Below, in pieces: positions 1 through 9,963 of a DNA stretch of 64,000 nucleotides. Both the position numbers and the translations under genes were made by a program. Origin of the DNA: Actinobacillus vicugnae (GTDB lineage Bacteria; Pseudomonadota; Gammaproteobacteria; Enterobacterales; Pasteurellaceae). Where the stretch lies: contig NZ_CABFJY010000048.1 in NCBI RefSeq assembly GCF_901687125.1, positions 1 through 64,000 of the forward strand. The letters are read 5' to 3'. The stretch's first letter is position 1, and every line of letters begins with the position of its first letter. A model generated the notes under the pieces. That model was not told where the DNA came from, ran no database searches, and saw nothing but the letters and a program-made list of their open reading frames with translations.

Positions 1-259
1 GGGAAAAGGCTTTTTCACTCTCGTGATACTGTTTAGTTATTTTTATGTTTTAGCGGTTTAAGACGCTAAACCAACAATCAGGCTCAAACTGCAAAAAGTT
101 AAGCGAATCCGACCGCTTGCTATCAACCCCATCTGTCTTAAATAACAAATCATTGCTTAGCTTTAAACCTTCCTCACAAATTAGTGGAATTTGGCCACTT
201 GGGAAGTGCTGGTTTCATGCTATGATATCAAGCAATTTTTGATTTCTGATGGGAATGCT
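1..259. other. Left-edge intergenic region
   Basis: No gene can be supported here. A weak stem (arms about 49-55 and 64-70) is visible. A frame open from a TTG at 191 leads into the following glycosyltransferase, but it has no good start, so the region is treated as 5' flank. Confidence 0.5.
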
Positions 260-1099
260 ATGTCTTTGGAACCTATGTACATTGTATTGTCTGCCGATCG
301 CAGATATGCAGAGCAAGTGATTACGTTAATCAAATCGATCTGTTTTTATGATTCAAATATTCACTTCTATTTGATTAATAAAGATTATTCTGAGGAATGG
401 TTTAAATCTTTAAATCAATATCTTGCCTATTTTAGGAGTGATATTACTAATATTTCCATTCGGGCAGATTTATTCCAAAAGTTAAAAACGCTTGAACATG
501 TTGCGGAGATCAGTTTTTATCGTTGTTTAATTCCACAAATTATTCATGCGGATAAGGTACTTTATCTAGATAGCGATATTATTGCGAATGATTCATTACG
601 TGGGCTTTATCAGCACGATATTCGTGATTATATGTTAGCGGCTGTGGAAGATTATATTCTGAGCAGCAATTATTTTAGGCATCGTATTTTGGACTGCTAT
701 CCTTATTTTAATTCGGGTGTGATGCTGTTAAATAATAGAAAATGGCGAGAAATTCCTGATTTACAGCAAAAGCTGATGGATACTGTTGAGCAATATCATC
801 AACAAGGTGGTGATTTAGGGGATCAAGATATTTTAAATATGATGTTTATGCATCAGTGGTTACCACTACACCGCAAATATAACTATCAGTTTGGCAATTA
901 TTATTACTTAAAACAATTAGACCGTTTTGACTGGTATCCAGATATTATGAGGTTGGATGGTGAGCAACCTCTGCTCATTCATTACAATTGTGCGTATAAA
1001 CCTTGGACTGCTGGATGTGAAAATAAGTTAGATATTGAGCAGCGCTATTGGTTTTTTCATCGTTTAGAATGGGCTGAATTGATTCAGCGCAGAGCATAA
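260..1099 (+). CDS. Glycosyltransferase family 8 (GT8) protein
   Basis: A 279-residue GT8 glycosyltransferase, a retaining galactosyl/glucosyl transferase type of the kind that extends LPS/LOS outer core in this family. Visible features are the N-terminal nucleotide-sugar fold (YIVLSADRRYAEQ), the metal-binding DxD in LYLDSDIIAND, the acceptor motif YFNSGVMLLNNRKW, GDQDILN and a C-terminal LLIHYNCAYKPW. The frame is open upstream to a TTG at 191, but the ATG at 260 places the conserved domain at the N-terminus and has a GGGA stretch just upstream. There is no signal peptide, so it should act in the cytoplasm. The acceptor cannot be inferred. The gene is convergent with cysI across a shared terminator hairpin. 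Confidence 0.85.
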   Translation: MSLEPMYIVLSADRRYAEQVITLIKSICFYDSNIHFYLINKDYSEEWFKSLNQYLAYFRSDITNISIRADLFQKLKTLEHVAEISFYRCLIPQIIHADKVLYLDSDIIANDSLRGLYQHDIRDYMLAAVEDYILSSNYFRHRILDCYPYFNSGVMLLNNRKWREIPDLQQKLMDTVEQYHQQGGDLGDQDILNMMFMHQWLPLHRKYNYQFGNYYYLKQLDRFDWYPDIMRLDGEQPLLIHYNCAYKPWTAGCENKLDIEQRYWFFHRLEWAELIQRRA

Positions 1100-1103
1100 A
1101 AAA

Positions 1104-1137
1104 GCGGTAAATCTGCCCTACTTTACAGATTTACCGC
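1104..1137. terminator. Bidirectional terminator built from an inverted uptake-like repeat
   Basis: A perfect 12-bp stem (gcggtaaatctg at 1104-1115 with its complement at 1126-1137) and a 10-nt loop lie between the convergent GT8 and cysI genes. The outer bases resemble the uptake-signal core. Runs of A/T flank both sides. Confidence 0.75.
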
Positions 1138-1160
1138 AAAGTGGTGTTATACCACGAGGT

Positions 1161-2930
1161 TTAGATTATTGTTGTTGGAATAATTTTACTTGCATCCCAG
1201 AAATCCACAGGCGCATTGACCACTGGTGCGATAATCCCTGCTCGAATGACAAAATCACCAAATGATTCATTCGCTTGACGCTCAGTTGCCCAGCGTCCAA
1301 TTAATTGATCGAGTTCAGAGAGAATTTCAGGGATAGTGCGATTTTCTTGATATAAGCGTGGAATACGATAACCCGCTCGATCACCACCAATATGTAGATT
1401 ATAACGTCCAACGGCTTTACCGACTAAGCCGACTTCTGACAGCATTGCACGCCCACAGCCATTTGGGCAACCTGTGATTCGAGTAATCAAATAGTCATCT
1501 GCTACTTGATGTTTCGCTAATAATTTCTCGATTTCGGTAACAAATTCAGGCAATATTCGCTCCGCTTCTGCCATTGCTAGTGGACAAGTTGGGAATGCTA
1601 CACAAGACATTGAATATTCACGCTGTTTGCTGATCGGATCTAATAAACCATATTGGCGTGCAAGCGTTTCAATTTGTGCTTTATCTTCTTCAGCAACCCC
1701 TGCAATAATCATATTTTGGTTTGCGGTAATGCGAAAATCGCCCTTATGCACTTTGGCAATTTCTAGCATACCTGTCATTAATGGTTTATTCGGATCGTTA
1801 TCGGTTAAACGTCCACTTTCAACAAATAGCGTTAAGTGCCATTTGTTATCAATTCCTTTCACCCAGCCAAGGCGATCGCCACGTTCGGTAAACTTGTATG
1901 GACGGAGTGCTTCAAATGGGAAGCCCATACGGCGTTCAACTTCCGCTTTAAAGCCATCAAAACCCATATTTTGAATGGTGTAACGGGTGCGTGCATTTTT
2001 GCGATCAGCACGATTACCAAAGTCACGTTGAGTTGTCACAATCGCTTCTGCCGCTTTTAAAATTCGATCACGGGGAATATAGCCAAATTCTAACGCCACG
2101 TTAGGATAAGTCTTACGATTACCGTGTTCCATTGATAAACCACCACCAATCAAAACATTAAAGCCCGTTAATTTGCCTGCTTCATCTTTGATTGCGACAA
2201 AGTTCATATCATTACCAAACACGTCCACATCATTTAGTGGGGGAATAGAAACCGTGGTTTTATATTTACGAGGCAGATAAGTTTTACCTAAAATGGGTTC
2301 ATCTTCTTGCCCTAAAAAGCTATCAGAACTCTGTACTTTCTTGCCTGAGACCCATACGTCTAAATAACCATTTGTTCGAGGTAATAGGTGTTCAGAAATT
2401 TTTTTTGCCCATTCATAAGCTTCTTGGTGTAATTCGCTTTCAATTGGGTTAGAAGTACAAAGTACATTACGGTTCATATCAGAAGCCGTGGCAATTGAAT
2501 CTAAGCCAATTTTATGTAGTAAACGGTGCATATCTTGCAGTTTTGTTTTCGGCACACCGTGATATTGGAACGTCTGGCGATTGGTTAAACGAATAGATTG
2601 ATAGTAGCAATTCTCACGAGCAAATTTATCAATTTCGATCCATTGATATGGCTTAATAATGCCACCTGGTAAGCGACAACGGAGTAACATAAAAGTACGA
2701 GGCTCAAGTTTTTCATTGGTACGTTCGGCACGAATATCTCGGTCATCTTGTTGATACATACCGTGAAAGCGAATCATTTGGAAATTATCGCCCTTAAAGC
2801 CACCTGTTAGCCCGTCATTTAAATCATCTAAAATAGTGCCTCGTAAAAAATTACTTTCCGCTTTTAAACGTTCGTTATCCGATAATGGTTTTTCTTGCCA
2901 TTCCAAGCCTTTTGGTTTGTTATCACTCAT
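1161..2930 (-). CDS. cysI: Sulfite reductase (NADPH) hemoprotein beta-subunit
   Basis: A 589-residue CysI, the siroheme/4Fe-4S subunit that reduces sulfite to sulfide with electrons from CysJ. The four cluster cysteines are C443, C449 (CVAFPTC) and C488, C492 (CPNGC), with the same 6/39/4 spacing as known for the E. coli enzyme. Conserved N-terminal text includes [15 protein letters not shown] and [17 protein letters not shown] nine bases upstream would add three residues, but the AGGAG sits right against it and 8 nt from the ATG at 2930, so the ATG is preferred. It lies 27 nt downstream of cysJ in the same operon. No cysH or cysG is next to it. Confidence 0.97.
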   Translation of the reverse strand: MSDNKPKGLEWQEKPLSDNERLKAESNFLRGTILDDLNDGLTGGFKGDNFQMIRFHGMYQQDDRDIRAERTNEKLEPRTFMLLRCRLPGGIIKPYQWIEIDKFARENCYYQSIRLTNRQTFQYHGVPKTKLQDMHRLLHKIGLDSIATASDMNRNVLCTSNPIESELHQEAYEWAKKISEHLLPRTNGYLDVWVSGKKVQSSDSFLGQEDEPILGKTYLPRKYKTTVSIPPLNDVDVFGNDMNFVAIKDEAGKLTGFNVLIGGGLSMEHGNRKTYPNVALEFGYIPRDRILKAAEAIVTTQRDFGNRADRKNARTRYTIQNMGFDGFKAEVERRMGFPFEALRPYKFTERGDRLGWVKGIDNKWHLTLFVESGRLTDNDPNKPLMTGMLEIAKVHKGDFRITANQNMIIAGVAEEDKAQIETLARQYGLLDPISKQREYSMSCVAFPTCPLAMAEAERILPEFVTEIEKLLAKHQVADDYLITRITGCPNGCGRAMLSEVGLVGKAVGRYNLHIGGDRAGYRIPRLYQENRTIPEILSELDQLIGRWATERQANESFGDFVIRAGIIAPVVNAPVDFWDASKIIPTTII

Positions 2931-2957
2931 TTGTATCACTCCTCAATTCCACAATTT

Positions 2958-4781
2958 TTAATAAATATCACGTTGATAGCGTTTTTCTTCACGCAGGTTA
3001 TCTAAATATTCTTCTGCATCGTCCGTACTTAGCTGACCCTGTTCGACTATTACATCCAATAGTGCTTGGTTTACATCTTTTGCCATACGGCTCGCATCAC
3101 CACATACATATAGATAAGCGCCTTCTTGTAACCATTGCCAGAGTTCTGCGCCATGTTCACGAATCTTATCTTGTACATAAATTTTCTCAGCCTGATCGCG
3201 TGACCACGCTAAACAGTATTTATGTAAAAAGCCGTCTTTAGCAAATTGTTGCCATTCGGTTTGATATAGAAAATCAAGAGCAAAGTGCTGGTTACCAAAA
3301 ATTAGCCAATTTTTGCCTTCTGCTTCATCCGCCACACGTTGTTGTACAAAAGATCTAAATGGTGCAATCCCTGTGCCAGAGCCGATCATAATGATCGGTT
3401 TTGAAGTATCTTGTGGCAGTTTGAAATTCTCATTTGGCTCAATAAACACACGCACTTGTCCATCTTCTTCCACTCGGTCGGCTAAATAGCTAGAAGCACC
3501 GCCCGCACGAGCTTTGCCTTGATATTCATAACGCACTACGCCAACACTAAGGTGAACTTCTTCTCCCACTTCTGCTTGTGAGGAAGAAATGGAATATAAA
3601 CGTGGTGTGATGGGGCGCAATAATGCCACTAATTGCTCGGCAGATAGCGTAGCGGGATAACGATTTACCACATCAACAAGCGGTGTATTTTGCACAAATT
3701 TTTGCAGCTGATCTGAGTCTGCCACAATTGCATTTAATTCAGCTTGATTCGCCAATGTAGCATAGCCTTTTACAAATGCAGCCGTGTTTTGCGTGAGTTC
3801 TAATTGGGTTTGAAGTGCGGTTGAAATTGCCAGTTTTTTGCCTTGTACATTCACCAATTCTTCTCCCGTTAAACTAACGGCATTCAGCAATTCTGCGACT
3901 AATTCAGGATCGTTTTCAAAATAAACGCCCAACACATCGCCCGATTGATAGGTTAAATCTGATCCTGTTAAATCGAGTTCAAGATGGCGCACATCTTTTT
4001 CAGCGGTTTTATCAGTGATACGTTGATTAGTGATCAATGTGGCGGGAAAGGGATTCTCCTTGTTATATTGAGATGTCACTTTATCAGTTTGGTTTACTTG
4101 AGTGGTGTTGCTCACGCTACTGGTAGAGGTTGCCGCATTTTTCGCCTTAATTACATCCACCACATTGTTTACCCATTGATCGGCAGTAGCTTGGAAATCT
4201 AAATCAGCATCAACTCGTTCAAATAAACGCGTCGCACCTAATTCCGCAAAACGACGGTCAAAATCTTTACCCGCTTGGCAAAAATTTGGGTAAGAAGAGT
4301 CGCCTAAGCCAAGTACGGCAAATTGCAAGCGGTCTAATTTTGGTGCTTTTTTACCATTGAGTAATTTTAATAACAATATGCCTTCTTCTGGGGCTTCACC
4401 TTCCCCTTGAGTTGAAGTCACTAATAACACCAGTTTTTCATCGGCAATATTTTTCGCTTTGTAATCAGCCAGACTAGTACGAACTACATTCACGCCTTCC
4501 GTGGTTAAACGGCTCGCTAATTTATCTGCAACTGATTTGGCATTACCTGTTTGAGAAGCTGAAAGTACAGTGACTTTGAGCAATTCAGCTGGAATAGATG
4601 CGGTCGAATTTTGCGAATTTTCTGCAAAATGGTTTGGTAAATCTGCCACTGTACTTTGAATGCCATGCGCTTTTGCCCAAGCGTAGCCCGATAGCCATGC
4701 TAATTGTAATGGTGCTAAACCTGCTAAAATTTGTGCTGTTTCAGCTGATAAAGGAAATTCCCCTTTATTTTCAACGCCCAT
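2958..4781 (-). CDS. cysJ: Sulfite reductase (NADPH) flavoprotein alpha-subunit
   Basis: A 607-residue CysJ that passes electrons from NADPH through FAD and FMN to CysI. The order is an N-terminal linker (QLAWLSGYAW), a flavodoxin domain (VLSASQTGNAKSVADKL, TSTQGEGEAPEE), an FAD domain (RLYSISSSQ, GGASSYLADR), an NADP domain (MIGSGTGIAPFRSFVQQR) and the usual C-terminus EEKRYQRDIY. Its length matches the family (about 600). The start at 4781 has GGGGA 7 nt upstream. It is the first gene of a cysJI operon. The 278 bases upstream, to the zinc-ribbon gene, must hold the promoter, but no clear operator was identified. Confidence 0.97.
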   Translation of the reverse strand: MGVENKGEFPLSAETAQILAGLAPLQLAWLSGYAWAKAHGIQSTVADLPNHFAENSQNSTASIPAELLKVTVLSASQTGNAKSVADKLASRLTTEGVNVVRTSLADYKAKNIADEKLVLLVTSTQGEGEAPEEGILLLKLLNGKKAPKLDRLQFAVLGLGDSSYPNFCQAGKDFDRRFAELGATRLFERVDADLDFQATADQWVNNVVDVIKAKNAATSTSSVSNTTQVNQTDKVTSQYNKENPFPATLITNQRITDKTAEKDVRHLELDLTGSDLTYQSGDVLGVYFENDPELVAELLNAVSLTGEELVNVQGKKLAISTALQTQLELTQNTAAFVKGYATLANQAELNAIVADSDQLQKFVQNTPLVDVVNRYPATLSAEQLVALLRPITPRLYSISSSQAEVGEEVHLSVGVVRYEYQGKARAGGASSYLADRVEEDGQVRVFIEPNENFKLPQDTSKPIIMIGSGTGIAPFRSFVQQRVADEAEGKNWLIFGNQHFALDFLYQTEWQQFAKDGFLHKYCLAWSRDQAEKIYVQDKIREHGAELWQWLQEGAYLYVCGDASRMAKDVNQALLDVIVEQGQLSTDDAEEYLDNLREEKRYQRDIY

Positions 4782-5059
4782 ATAAAATTCCCCACGTTTA
4801 AAAATACTTCAATGGCGTATTTATAGAGGGATTTTTTTATTCTTAAAAATACTAACAGGGCATAGTTTAGAGCAGAATGGAATATAAAATTAAAAATAGC
4901 GAACTCGATCAAAATTTATTCGCTAAATGGAGATGAAAAATCGAAAGTTGCAGGCTTTTTATGAATTTTAGGAATATTAGCAAAGATTTTGCTATGTATT
5001 AGAAGTTATATTTTCAGGGCTGAAAAGGGCATTATGTGTACCCTTTTTGCTTCGTGGGT

Positions 5060-5287
5060 TTAAGTGATTAACCAAGCAATGGCGATAACAATCAAGAAAA
5101 CTGCTAGCCAAAATAGTTGTAGCTTGGCATTCTGGCGGTTAAGTGCTTGGTTGTGTAAACGACGCTGTTCTAGCTTTTCTCGATAAACAGTTAAATCTGC
5201 CTGTTTAAATGAAAAACCGCAGTGTGGGCAAGCAATCACGCTATCGCTGATTTTGCCTCTGCATTCAGGGCAACGTTGTAATGCCAT
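5060..5287 (-). CDS. Small zinc-ribbon membrane protein
   Basis: A 75-residue protein with an N-terminal zinc ribbon, CPEC (residues 6-9) and CPHC (residues 20-23), a charged middle section and one C-terminal membrane helix (LFWLAVFLIVIAIAWLIT). AAGGAG lies 7 nt upstream of the ATG. It is separated from pepO upstream by an inverted uptake-signal pair. This architecture (zinc ribbon plus one anchor) is common in small bacterial proteins of unknown role. The function is not known and is not assigned here. Confidence 0.8.
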   Translation of the reverse strand: MALQRCPECRGKISDSVIACPHCGFSFKQADLTVYREKLEQRRLHNQALNRQNAKLQLFWLAVFLIVIAIAWLIT

Positions 5288-5300
5288 ATTACTCCTTAGG

Positions 5301-5356
5301 CAAGCGGTCGAATTTTGCCGTTCTTTTGCAAAATTTTGGCAAAACTCGACCGCTTG
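5301..5356. terminator. Inverted uptake-signal pair, pepO terminator
   Basis: Arms caagcggtcgaattttgcc (5301-5319) and its near-complement (5338-5356) form a 19-bp stem with one mismatch. It lies just downstream of the pepO stop and contains two Apl-type uptake signals in opposite orientation. Confidence 0.8.
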
Positions 5357-5359
5357 TGA

Positions 5360-7384
5360 TTACCAAATACGAATGCGTTCCGATTCAGTGCGATACATTT
5401 TATCGCCTGCTTTGGTGCCGAATGCACGGTGGAATCCGCCAATATTCAGCACAGGGGCATACGCACGGAACTGACCTGGTGCGTGCGGGTCGCTTTTCAC
5501 TTGATGAGTAAGTGCTTGTACAGTTGCTTTGTGGCGCCATGAACGAGTCCAGCTCATAAAGAAACGCTGATCGCTGGTGAAGTTTTCAATGGTTGGACTT
5601 ATACCGTGGTCTTGTTCATACAGTTTCAGGGCATCGTAAGCAATGCTTAAGCCACCCAAATCTGCAATATTTTCTCCGAGGGTAAAACGCCCATTTACGT
5701 GAACTTTAGGTGCAACTTCAAACTGATCGAACTGTGCTACTAACTTATCCGCAAGTGCTTCAAATTTCTTGCGATCATCAGCTGTCCACCAGTCGGCGAG
5801 ATTGCCTTCGCCATCAAATTTTGAACCACTATCATCAAAACCATGGGTAATTTCGTGTCCGATAATTGCCCCAATTGCACCAAAATTCACCGCTGGATCG
5901 GCATTTTGACTATAAAGTGGCGCTTGTAAAATGCCCGCTGGGAACACAATACGATTCATCAATGGGCTGTATGAGGCATTCACCACCTGTGGCAACATTC
6001 CCCATTCATTTAAATCAACTGGTTTGCCGATTTTTGCGAGGTTGTAATGATAGCGCCATTGTGCGATTTGTTGCATATTGGCATATAGTGTACCACCTTG
6101 CTCCACCGTTTTAAGGGTTAAATTGCTATAGTCTCGCCATTTGTTTGGATAACCGACTTCCACGATAAATTTATCTAATTTCTCTTTTGCTTTTTGTTTG
6201 GTTTCTGGTGACATCCAAGCTAAGTTATCAATGCGATGATGATATGCTTTCACCAGATATTTAGTCATTTCTAGCACATCATTTTTCGCCGATTGAGGGA
6301 AAAATTCCGCCACATAAAACTGTGCAAACTCTTGCCCAATCCAGCTATTAATCGTGGCTAATGCACGTTTATCCAATGGACGTTGTTGCTTTTGCCCGAC
6401 TAATTGCTTACCGTAAAATGTAAAGCGCACATCATCCATTTCTTTATTTAGGTAAGGTGCATTATCCGATAAAGTGCGGAACAATAAATAGTCCTTAATC
6501 ACCGCTAAATTTTGCGGATTGATAAGCTGATCTAACGCTTGGAAATAACGAGGTTCATATAAAATTACCTCGTTAGTTTCCACTCCAACTTCGGTTAAAA
6601 ACTTAGCTAAGTCAATGTTTTTGCTAAGTTTTTTCAATTGTATCATATTAGTTGGATTGTAACGTTTTTGCACATCACGATCTTCTTCATTAGTAAATAA
6701 GGTGTTGGCAATTGCTTTTTCGTACGCCACAATCGCTTTTGCTTTGGCGACTGGATTTGCAACTTTTGCATAGCCTAAAATCTGTGCAATATAATCTTGA
6801 TATAATTTTAAAGTAGCACGATTTTCAGGCGTATCTTTTTGGAAATAATCATTGCTTAGCCCTAAATCTACGTTGCTTAAATACACACCGTTTTGGCGCG
6901 AGTTTTTCAAGTGAGCAAACACCGACCAACCGAATAACACATCATGACCTGCTTTAGTTTCCGCAATTAAATAGTGTTCTAAATCAGCAAAAGTATTGAT
7001 CCGCTTGATTTTTTCAAGATCGTGCACAATCGGCGTTAACCCTGCTTGTTCACGGGCATTTAAATTGGTATAAGTTTCATAAACCGCTTTTAAACGTTGT
7101 GCTTTCGCATCATTTGCAAATTTCGGCTCAGAAATGATCGCTTGTAAGAATTTAATTGAACGCTGTTCATTCAATTCATTTAACTCTGCCAACGTACCCC
7201 ATGAGGTTCTATCTGCTGGAATTTGGGCGTTCATCAGCCACTTACCATTTACAAAACGGTAAAAATCTTGTTGTGGAGCGATATTGTGATCCACGCCCTC
7301 AGTGAGAGTGGATTGATAATGACTGCTACAGCCCACAAGCCCAATTGAAAGGGCAACCAGAGGGAATATCGAAAATTTTTTCAC
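5360..7384 (-). CDS. pepO: M13-family zinc metallopeptidase (PepO-like), lipoprotein
   Basis: A neprilysin-type (M13) metallopeptidase of about 674 residues. The zinc motif HEITHGFDDSG, the downstream ENIADLGG and the substrate-binding NASYSP are all present. The frame is open from 7429, but the GTG at 7384 has AAAGGAG at the correct distance and starts a lipoprotein signal peptide (KKFSIFPLVALSIGLVGC, lipobox LVGC), so the protein is probably anchored in the envelope. The family cleaves oligopeptides. The gene stands alone, with uptake-signal hairpins on both sides. Confidence 0.9.
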   Translation of the reverse strand: MKKFSIFPLVALSIGLVGCSSHYQSTLTEGVDHNIAPQQDFYRFVNGKWLMNAQIPADRTSWGTLAELNELNEQRSIKFLQAIISEPKFANDAKAQRLKAVYETYTNLNAREQAGLTPIVHDLEKIKRINTFADLEHYLIAETKAGHDVLFGWSVFAHLKNSRQNGVYLSNVDLGLSNDYFQKDTPENRATLKLYQDYIAQILGYAKVANPVAKAKAIVAYEKAIANTLFTNEEDRDVQKRYNPTNMIQLKKLSKNIDLAKFLTEVGVETNEVILYEPRYFQALDQLINPQNLAVIKDYLLFRTLSDNAPYLNKEMDDVRFTFYGKQLVGQKQQRPLDKRALATINSWIGQEFAQFYVAEFFPQSAKNDVLEMTKYLVKAYHHRIDNLAWMSPETKQKAKEKLDKFIVEVGYPNKWRDYSNLTLKTVEQGGTLYANMQQIAQWRYHYNLAKIGKPVDLNEWGMLPQVVNASYSPLMNRIVFPAGILQAPLYSQNADPAVNFGAIGAIIGHEITHGFDDSGSKFDGEGNLADWWTADDRKKFEALADKLVAQFDQFEVAPKVHVNGRFTLGENIADLGGLSIAYDALKLYEQDHGISPTIENFTSDQRFFMSWTRSWRHKATVQALTHQVKSDPHAPGQFRAYAPVLNIGGFHRAFGTKAGDKMYRTESERIRIW

Positions 7385-7408
7385 GCTTTTCTCCTTTAAG
7401 TGAAAAAG

Positions 7409-7464
7409 TAAGCGGTCATATTTTAACAAAACTTTGCAAAATGCGCTGAAAAATAGACCGCTTA
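7409..7464. repeat. Inverted DNA uptake-signal pair
   Basis: taagcggtc (7409-7417) and gaccgctta (7456-7464) face each other between the divergent pepO and dnaK genes. As they are upstream of both genes, they serve more likely as uptake signals than as a terminator. Confidence 0.7.
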
Positions 7465-7620
7465 TTTTCTGAAGCGAGGTTAATCACAAAAAATTTCACA
7501 AAATTTTTCATTTTGCCCTTGAAGAGCAGTTTTTTATCCTTATTTACTGTCTCATCTGAACGGGAATATGGAACTTCCCGTTTCTTTTTACAAAAGCCAC
7601 AAGAAAATTTCAAATTTAGC

Positions 7621-7648
7621 CTTGAAAAGTTGTGAAAGAACTCCATCT
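7621..7648 (+). promoter_or_regulatory. Sigma-32 (heat-shock) promoter of dnaK
   Basis: CTTGAAA at 7621-7627, a 13-nt spacer, then CTCCATCT at 7641-7648 match the heat-shock consensus (CTTGAAA, 13-16 nt, CCCCATNT) with one mismatch. It lies 58 bases before the dnaK start. A second, weaker candidate (CTTGAAG at 7518-7524, CCTTATTT at 7538-7545, also 13 nt apart) lies about 100 bases upstream. Confidence 0.8.
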
Positions 7649-7705
7649 TGTGGGAAACGTTACGAAAACGTAATTAAACAAATTGATATTCAGAGGAATT
7701 TTAAA

Positions 7706-9604
7706 ATGGGTAAAATTATTGGTATTGACTTAGGTACAACAAACTCTTGTGTAGCGGTAATGGACGGCGATAAAGCACGTGTAATTGAGAATGCAGAAGG
7801 TGCGCGTACAACGCCATCAATAATTGCTTACACAGACAACGAAACGTTAGTTGGTCAGCCAGCAAAACGTCAGGCGATTACTAACCCGAAAAATACATTA
7901 TTTGCTATCAAACGTTTAATCGGTCGCCGTTTTGAAAGTGAAGAAGTGCAACGTGATATTAAAATTATGCCTTTTGAAATCACTCGTGCCGACAATGGCG
8001 ATGCGTGGGTAAATGTAAAAGGCGATAAATTAGCACCACCGCAAATTTCAGCCGAAGTGTTGAAAAAAATGAAAAAAACAGCGGAAGATTTCCTTGGTGA
8101 AGCAGTAACAGAAGCGGTTATCACTGTGCCTGCATACTTCAACGATGCACAACGCCAAGCAACAATCGACGCAGGTCGTATCGCAGGGTTAGATGTTAAA
8201 CGTATCATCAACGAGCCAACCGCAGCAGCATTAGCGTTCGGTTTAGGTTCAACTAAAGAAAACCAAGTGATCGCAGTTTATGACTTAGGTGGTGGTACAT
8301 TCGATATTTCAATCATCGAAATCGATAACTTCGACGGTGAACAAACCTTTGAAGTGTTAGCGACAGGTGGTAACACGCACTTAGGTGGTGAAGACTTCGA
8401 TAACCGTGTGATCGACTACATCATTGATGAGTTCAAAAAAGAACAAGGCGTTGATTTACGCAACGATGCAATGGCATTACAACGTGTGAAAGAAGCGGCA
8501 GAGAAAGCGAAAATCGAACTTTCTTCAGCACAATCTACTGAAGTGAACCTTCCGTACATCACCGCTGATGCGACTGGTCCTAAACACTTGGCGATCAACG
8601 TAACTCGTGCGAAATTAGAAGCGTTAGTAGAAGATTTAGTGGCAAGCTCAATCGAATCACTTAAAAATGTATTAAAAGACGCAGGCAAGAGCGTGAATGA
8701 AATCAACGATATCATCCTCGTTGGTGGTCAAACTCGTATGCCATTAGTACAACAAAAAGTAGCAGAATTCTTCGGTAAAGAAGCACGTAAAGACGTAAAC
8801 CCTGATGAAGCGGTAGCAATCGGTGCAGCGGTTCAGGGCGGTGTATTAAAAGGTGATGTAAAAGACGTTCTGTTATTAGACGTAACTCCATTATCGTTAG
8901 GTATCGAAACCATGGGCGGTGTGATGACCGTGTTAATTGAGAAAAACACCACGATTCCGACTAAGAAATCACAAGTGTTCTCAACGGCAGAAGACAATCA
9001 ATCAGCGGTAACAATCCATGTGTTACAAGGTGAACGTAAACAAGCGTCTGCGAATAAATCGTTAGGCCAATTCAACCTTGAAGGCATTAACCCAGCACCA
9101 CGTGGTATGCCACAAATTGAAGTAACGTTCGACATTGATGCAAACGGTGTAATCAACGTATCGGCGAAAGATAAAAACACAGGTAAAGAGCAACAAATTC
9201 GTATTCAAGCTTCTTCAGGTTTATCTGATGAAGAAATCGAACAAATGGTTCGTGATGCGGAAGCCAACGCAGAAGCGGATAAAAAATTCGAAGAATTGGT
9301 ACAAGCTCGTAACCAAGCAGACGGTATTGCACACGCAACTCGTAAACAAATTGAGGAAGCGGGTTCAGCATTAAATGCGGACGACAAAGCGAAAATCGAA
9401 GCGGCAGTTAGCGAATTAGAAGCAGCGGCAAAAGGCGATGATAAAGCAGATATCGAAGCGAAAATCGAAGCGGTAATCAAAGCTTCTGAGCCGTTAATGC
9501 AAGCAGCGCAAGCTAAAGCACAAGCAGGCGAACAACCACAACAATCTGCAAAAGATGACGGCGTGGTAGATGCTGAATTTGAAGAAGTGAAAGATAACAA
9601 ATAA
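7706..9604 (+). CDS. dnaK: Chaperone DnaK (Hsp70)
   Basis: A 632-residue Hsp70 that binds exposed hydrophobic segments under control of its ATPase, working with DnaJ and GrpE. Seen: the ATPase domain with [12 protein letters not shown] and [13 protein letters not shown], the substrate domain, and the acidic C-terminal tail DAEFEEVKD. The frame extends 46 codons upstream, but the ATG at 7706 is preceded by AGAGGAA and begins the conserved sequence (MGKIIGID). Codons are strongly biased, as in highly expressed genes. A sigma-32 promoter lies upstream. dnaJ follows after 359 bases that hold a terminator and a repeat element. Confidence 0.99.
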   Translation: MGKIIGIDLGTTNSCVAVMDGDKARVIENAEGARTTPSIIAYTDNETLVGQPAKRQAITNPKNTLFAIKRLIGRRFESEEVQRDIKIMPFEITRADNGDAWVNVKGDKLAPPQISAEVLKKMKKTAEDFLGEAVTEAVITVPAYFNDAQRQATIDAGRIAGLDVKRIINEPTAAALAFGLGSTKENQVIAVYDLGGGTFDISIIEIDNFDGEQTFEVLATGGNTHLGGEDFDNRVIDYIIDEFKKEQGVDLRNDAMALQRVKEAAEKAKIELSSAQSTEVNLPYITADATGPKHLAINVTRAKLEALVEDLVASSIESLKNVLKDAGKSVNEINDIILVGGQTRMPLVQQKVAEFFGKEARKDVNPDEAVAIGAAVQGGVLKGDVKDVLLLDVTPLSLGIETMGGVMTVLIEKNTTIPTKKSQVFSTAEDNQSAVTIHVLQGERKQASANKSLGQFNLEGINPAPRGMPQIEVTFDIDANGVINVSAKDKNTGKEQQIRIQASSGLSDEEIEQMVRDAEANAEADKKFEELVQARNQADGIAHATRKQIEEAGSALNADDKAKIEAAVSELEAAAKGDDKADIEAKIEAVIKASEPLMQAAQAKAQAGEQPQQSAKDDGVVDAEFEEVKDNK

Positions 9605-9631
9605 TTCTTTCACGCTCTCAAAGCGTAAGAC

Positions 9632-9655
9632 AAAGGGCGTGGTAACACGCCCTTT
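9632..9655 (+). terminator. dnaK Rho-independent terminator
   Basis: A perfect 10-bp GC-rich stem (aaagggcgtg at 9632-9641, cacgcccttt at 9646-9655) with a GTAA tetraloop, 27 bases after the dnaK stop. The following T run is short, so some read-through into dnaJ is possible. Confidence 0.75.
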
Positions 9656-9703
9656 TGGTGTTTATTATTGAAAAATTTATTTTCTTCATTATTATCCTCT
9701 GCC

Positions 9704-9865
9704 AAATCTCCCCCAACCCCTCTTTGCTAAAGAGGGGAATAACGAGATAAATTTAACCTTAAGATAAGTTTATTACGCAAATTAATGAGCTTATGGAAAA
9801 GCGTGATAATAAAACTTCAACGAATACAGCTCCCCTCTTTAGCAAAGAGGGGTTGGGTGAGATTT
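9704..9865. repeat. MITE-like palindromic element between dnaK and dnaJ
   Basis: A 162-bp element with 35-bp terminal inverted arms (9704-9738 and 9831-9865) that match at 34 of 35 positions. Each arm also contains its own perfect hairpin, CCCCTCTTT-gct-AAAGAGGGG, so the element can fold as two small hairpins or one long cruciform. No protein is encoded. It occupies much of the 359-base dnaK-dnaJ gap. A single uptake signal (caagcggtc) follows at about 9915. Confidence 0.8.
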
Positions 9866-9963
9866 GTAAGAAGTAAATGACGAAGTGAGCAAATAAATTT
9901 TCTAAAGAATCACAGCAAGCGGTCAAATTTCAGCAAAATCTTGCAAAATAACACGGAAAAACT

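Noticed and set aside
1627-1974. Open frame on the plus strand inside cysI
   Set aside because: It lies wholly antisense to a clear cysI with all cluster cysteines; no domain or ribosome site.
9205-9600. Long minus-strand frame inside dnaK
   Set aside because: Shadow frame caused by the strong codon bias of dnaK; low-complexity Ala/Ser product.
9704-9865. Repeat pair taken as a possible CRISPR unit
   Set aside because: Only two copies, in inverted orientation with a palindromic core; no spacers or cas genes.
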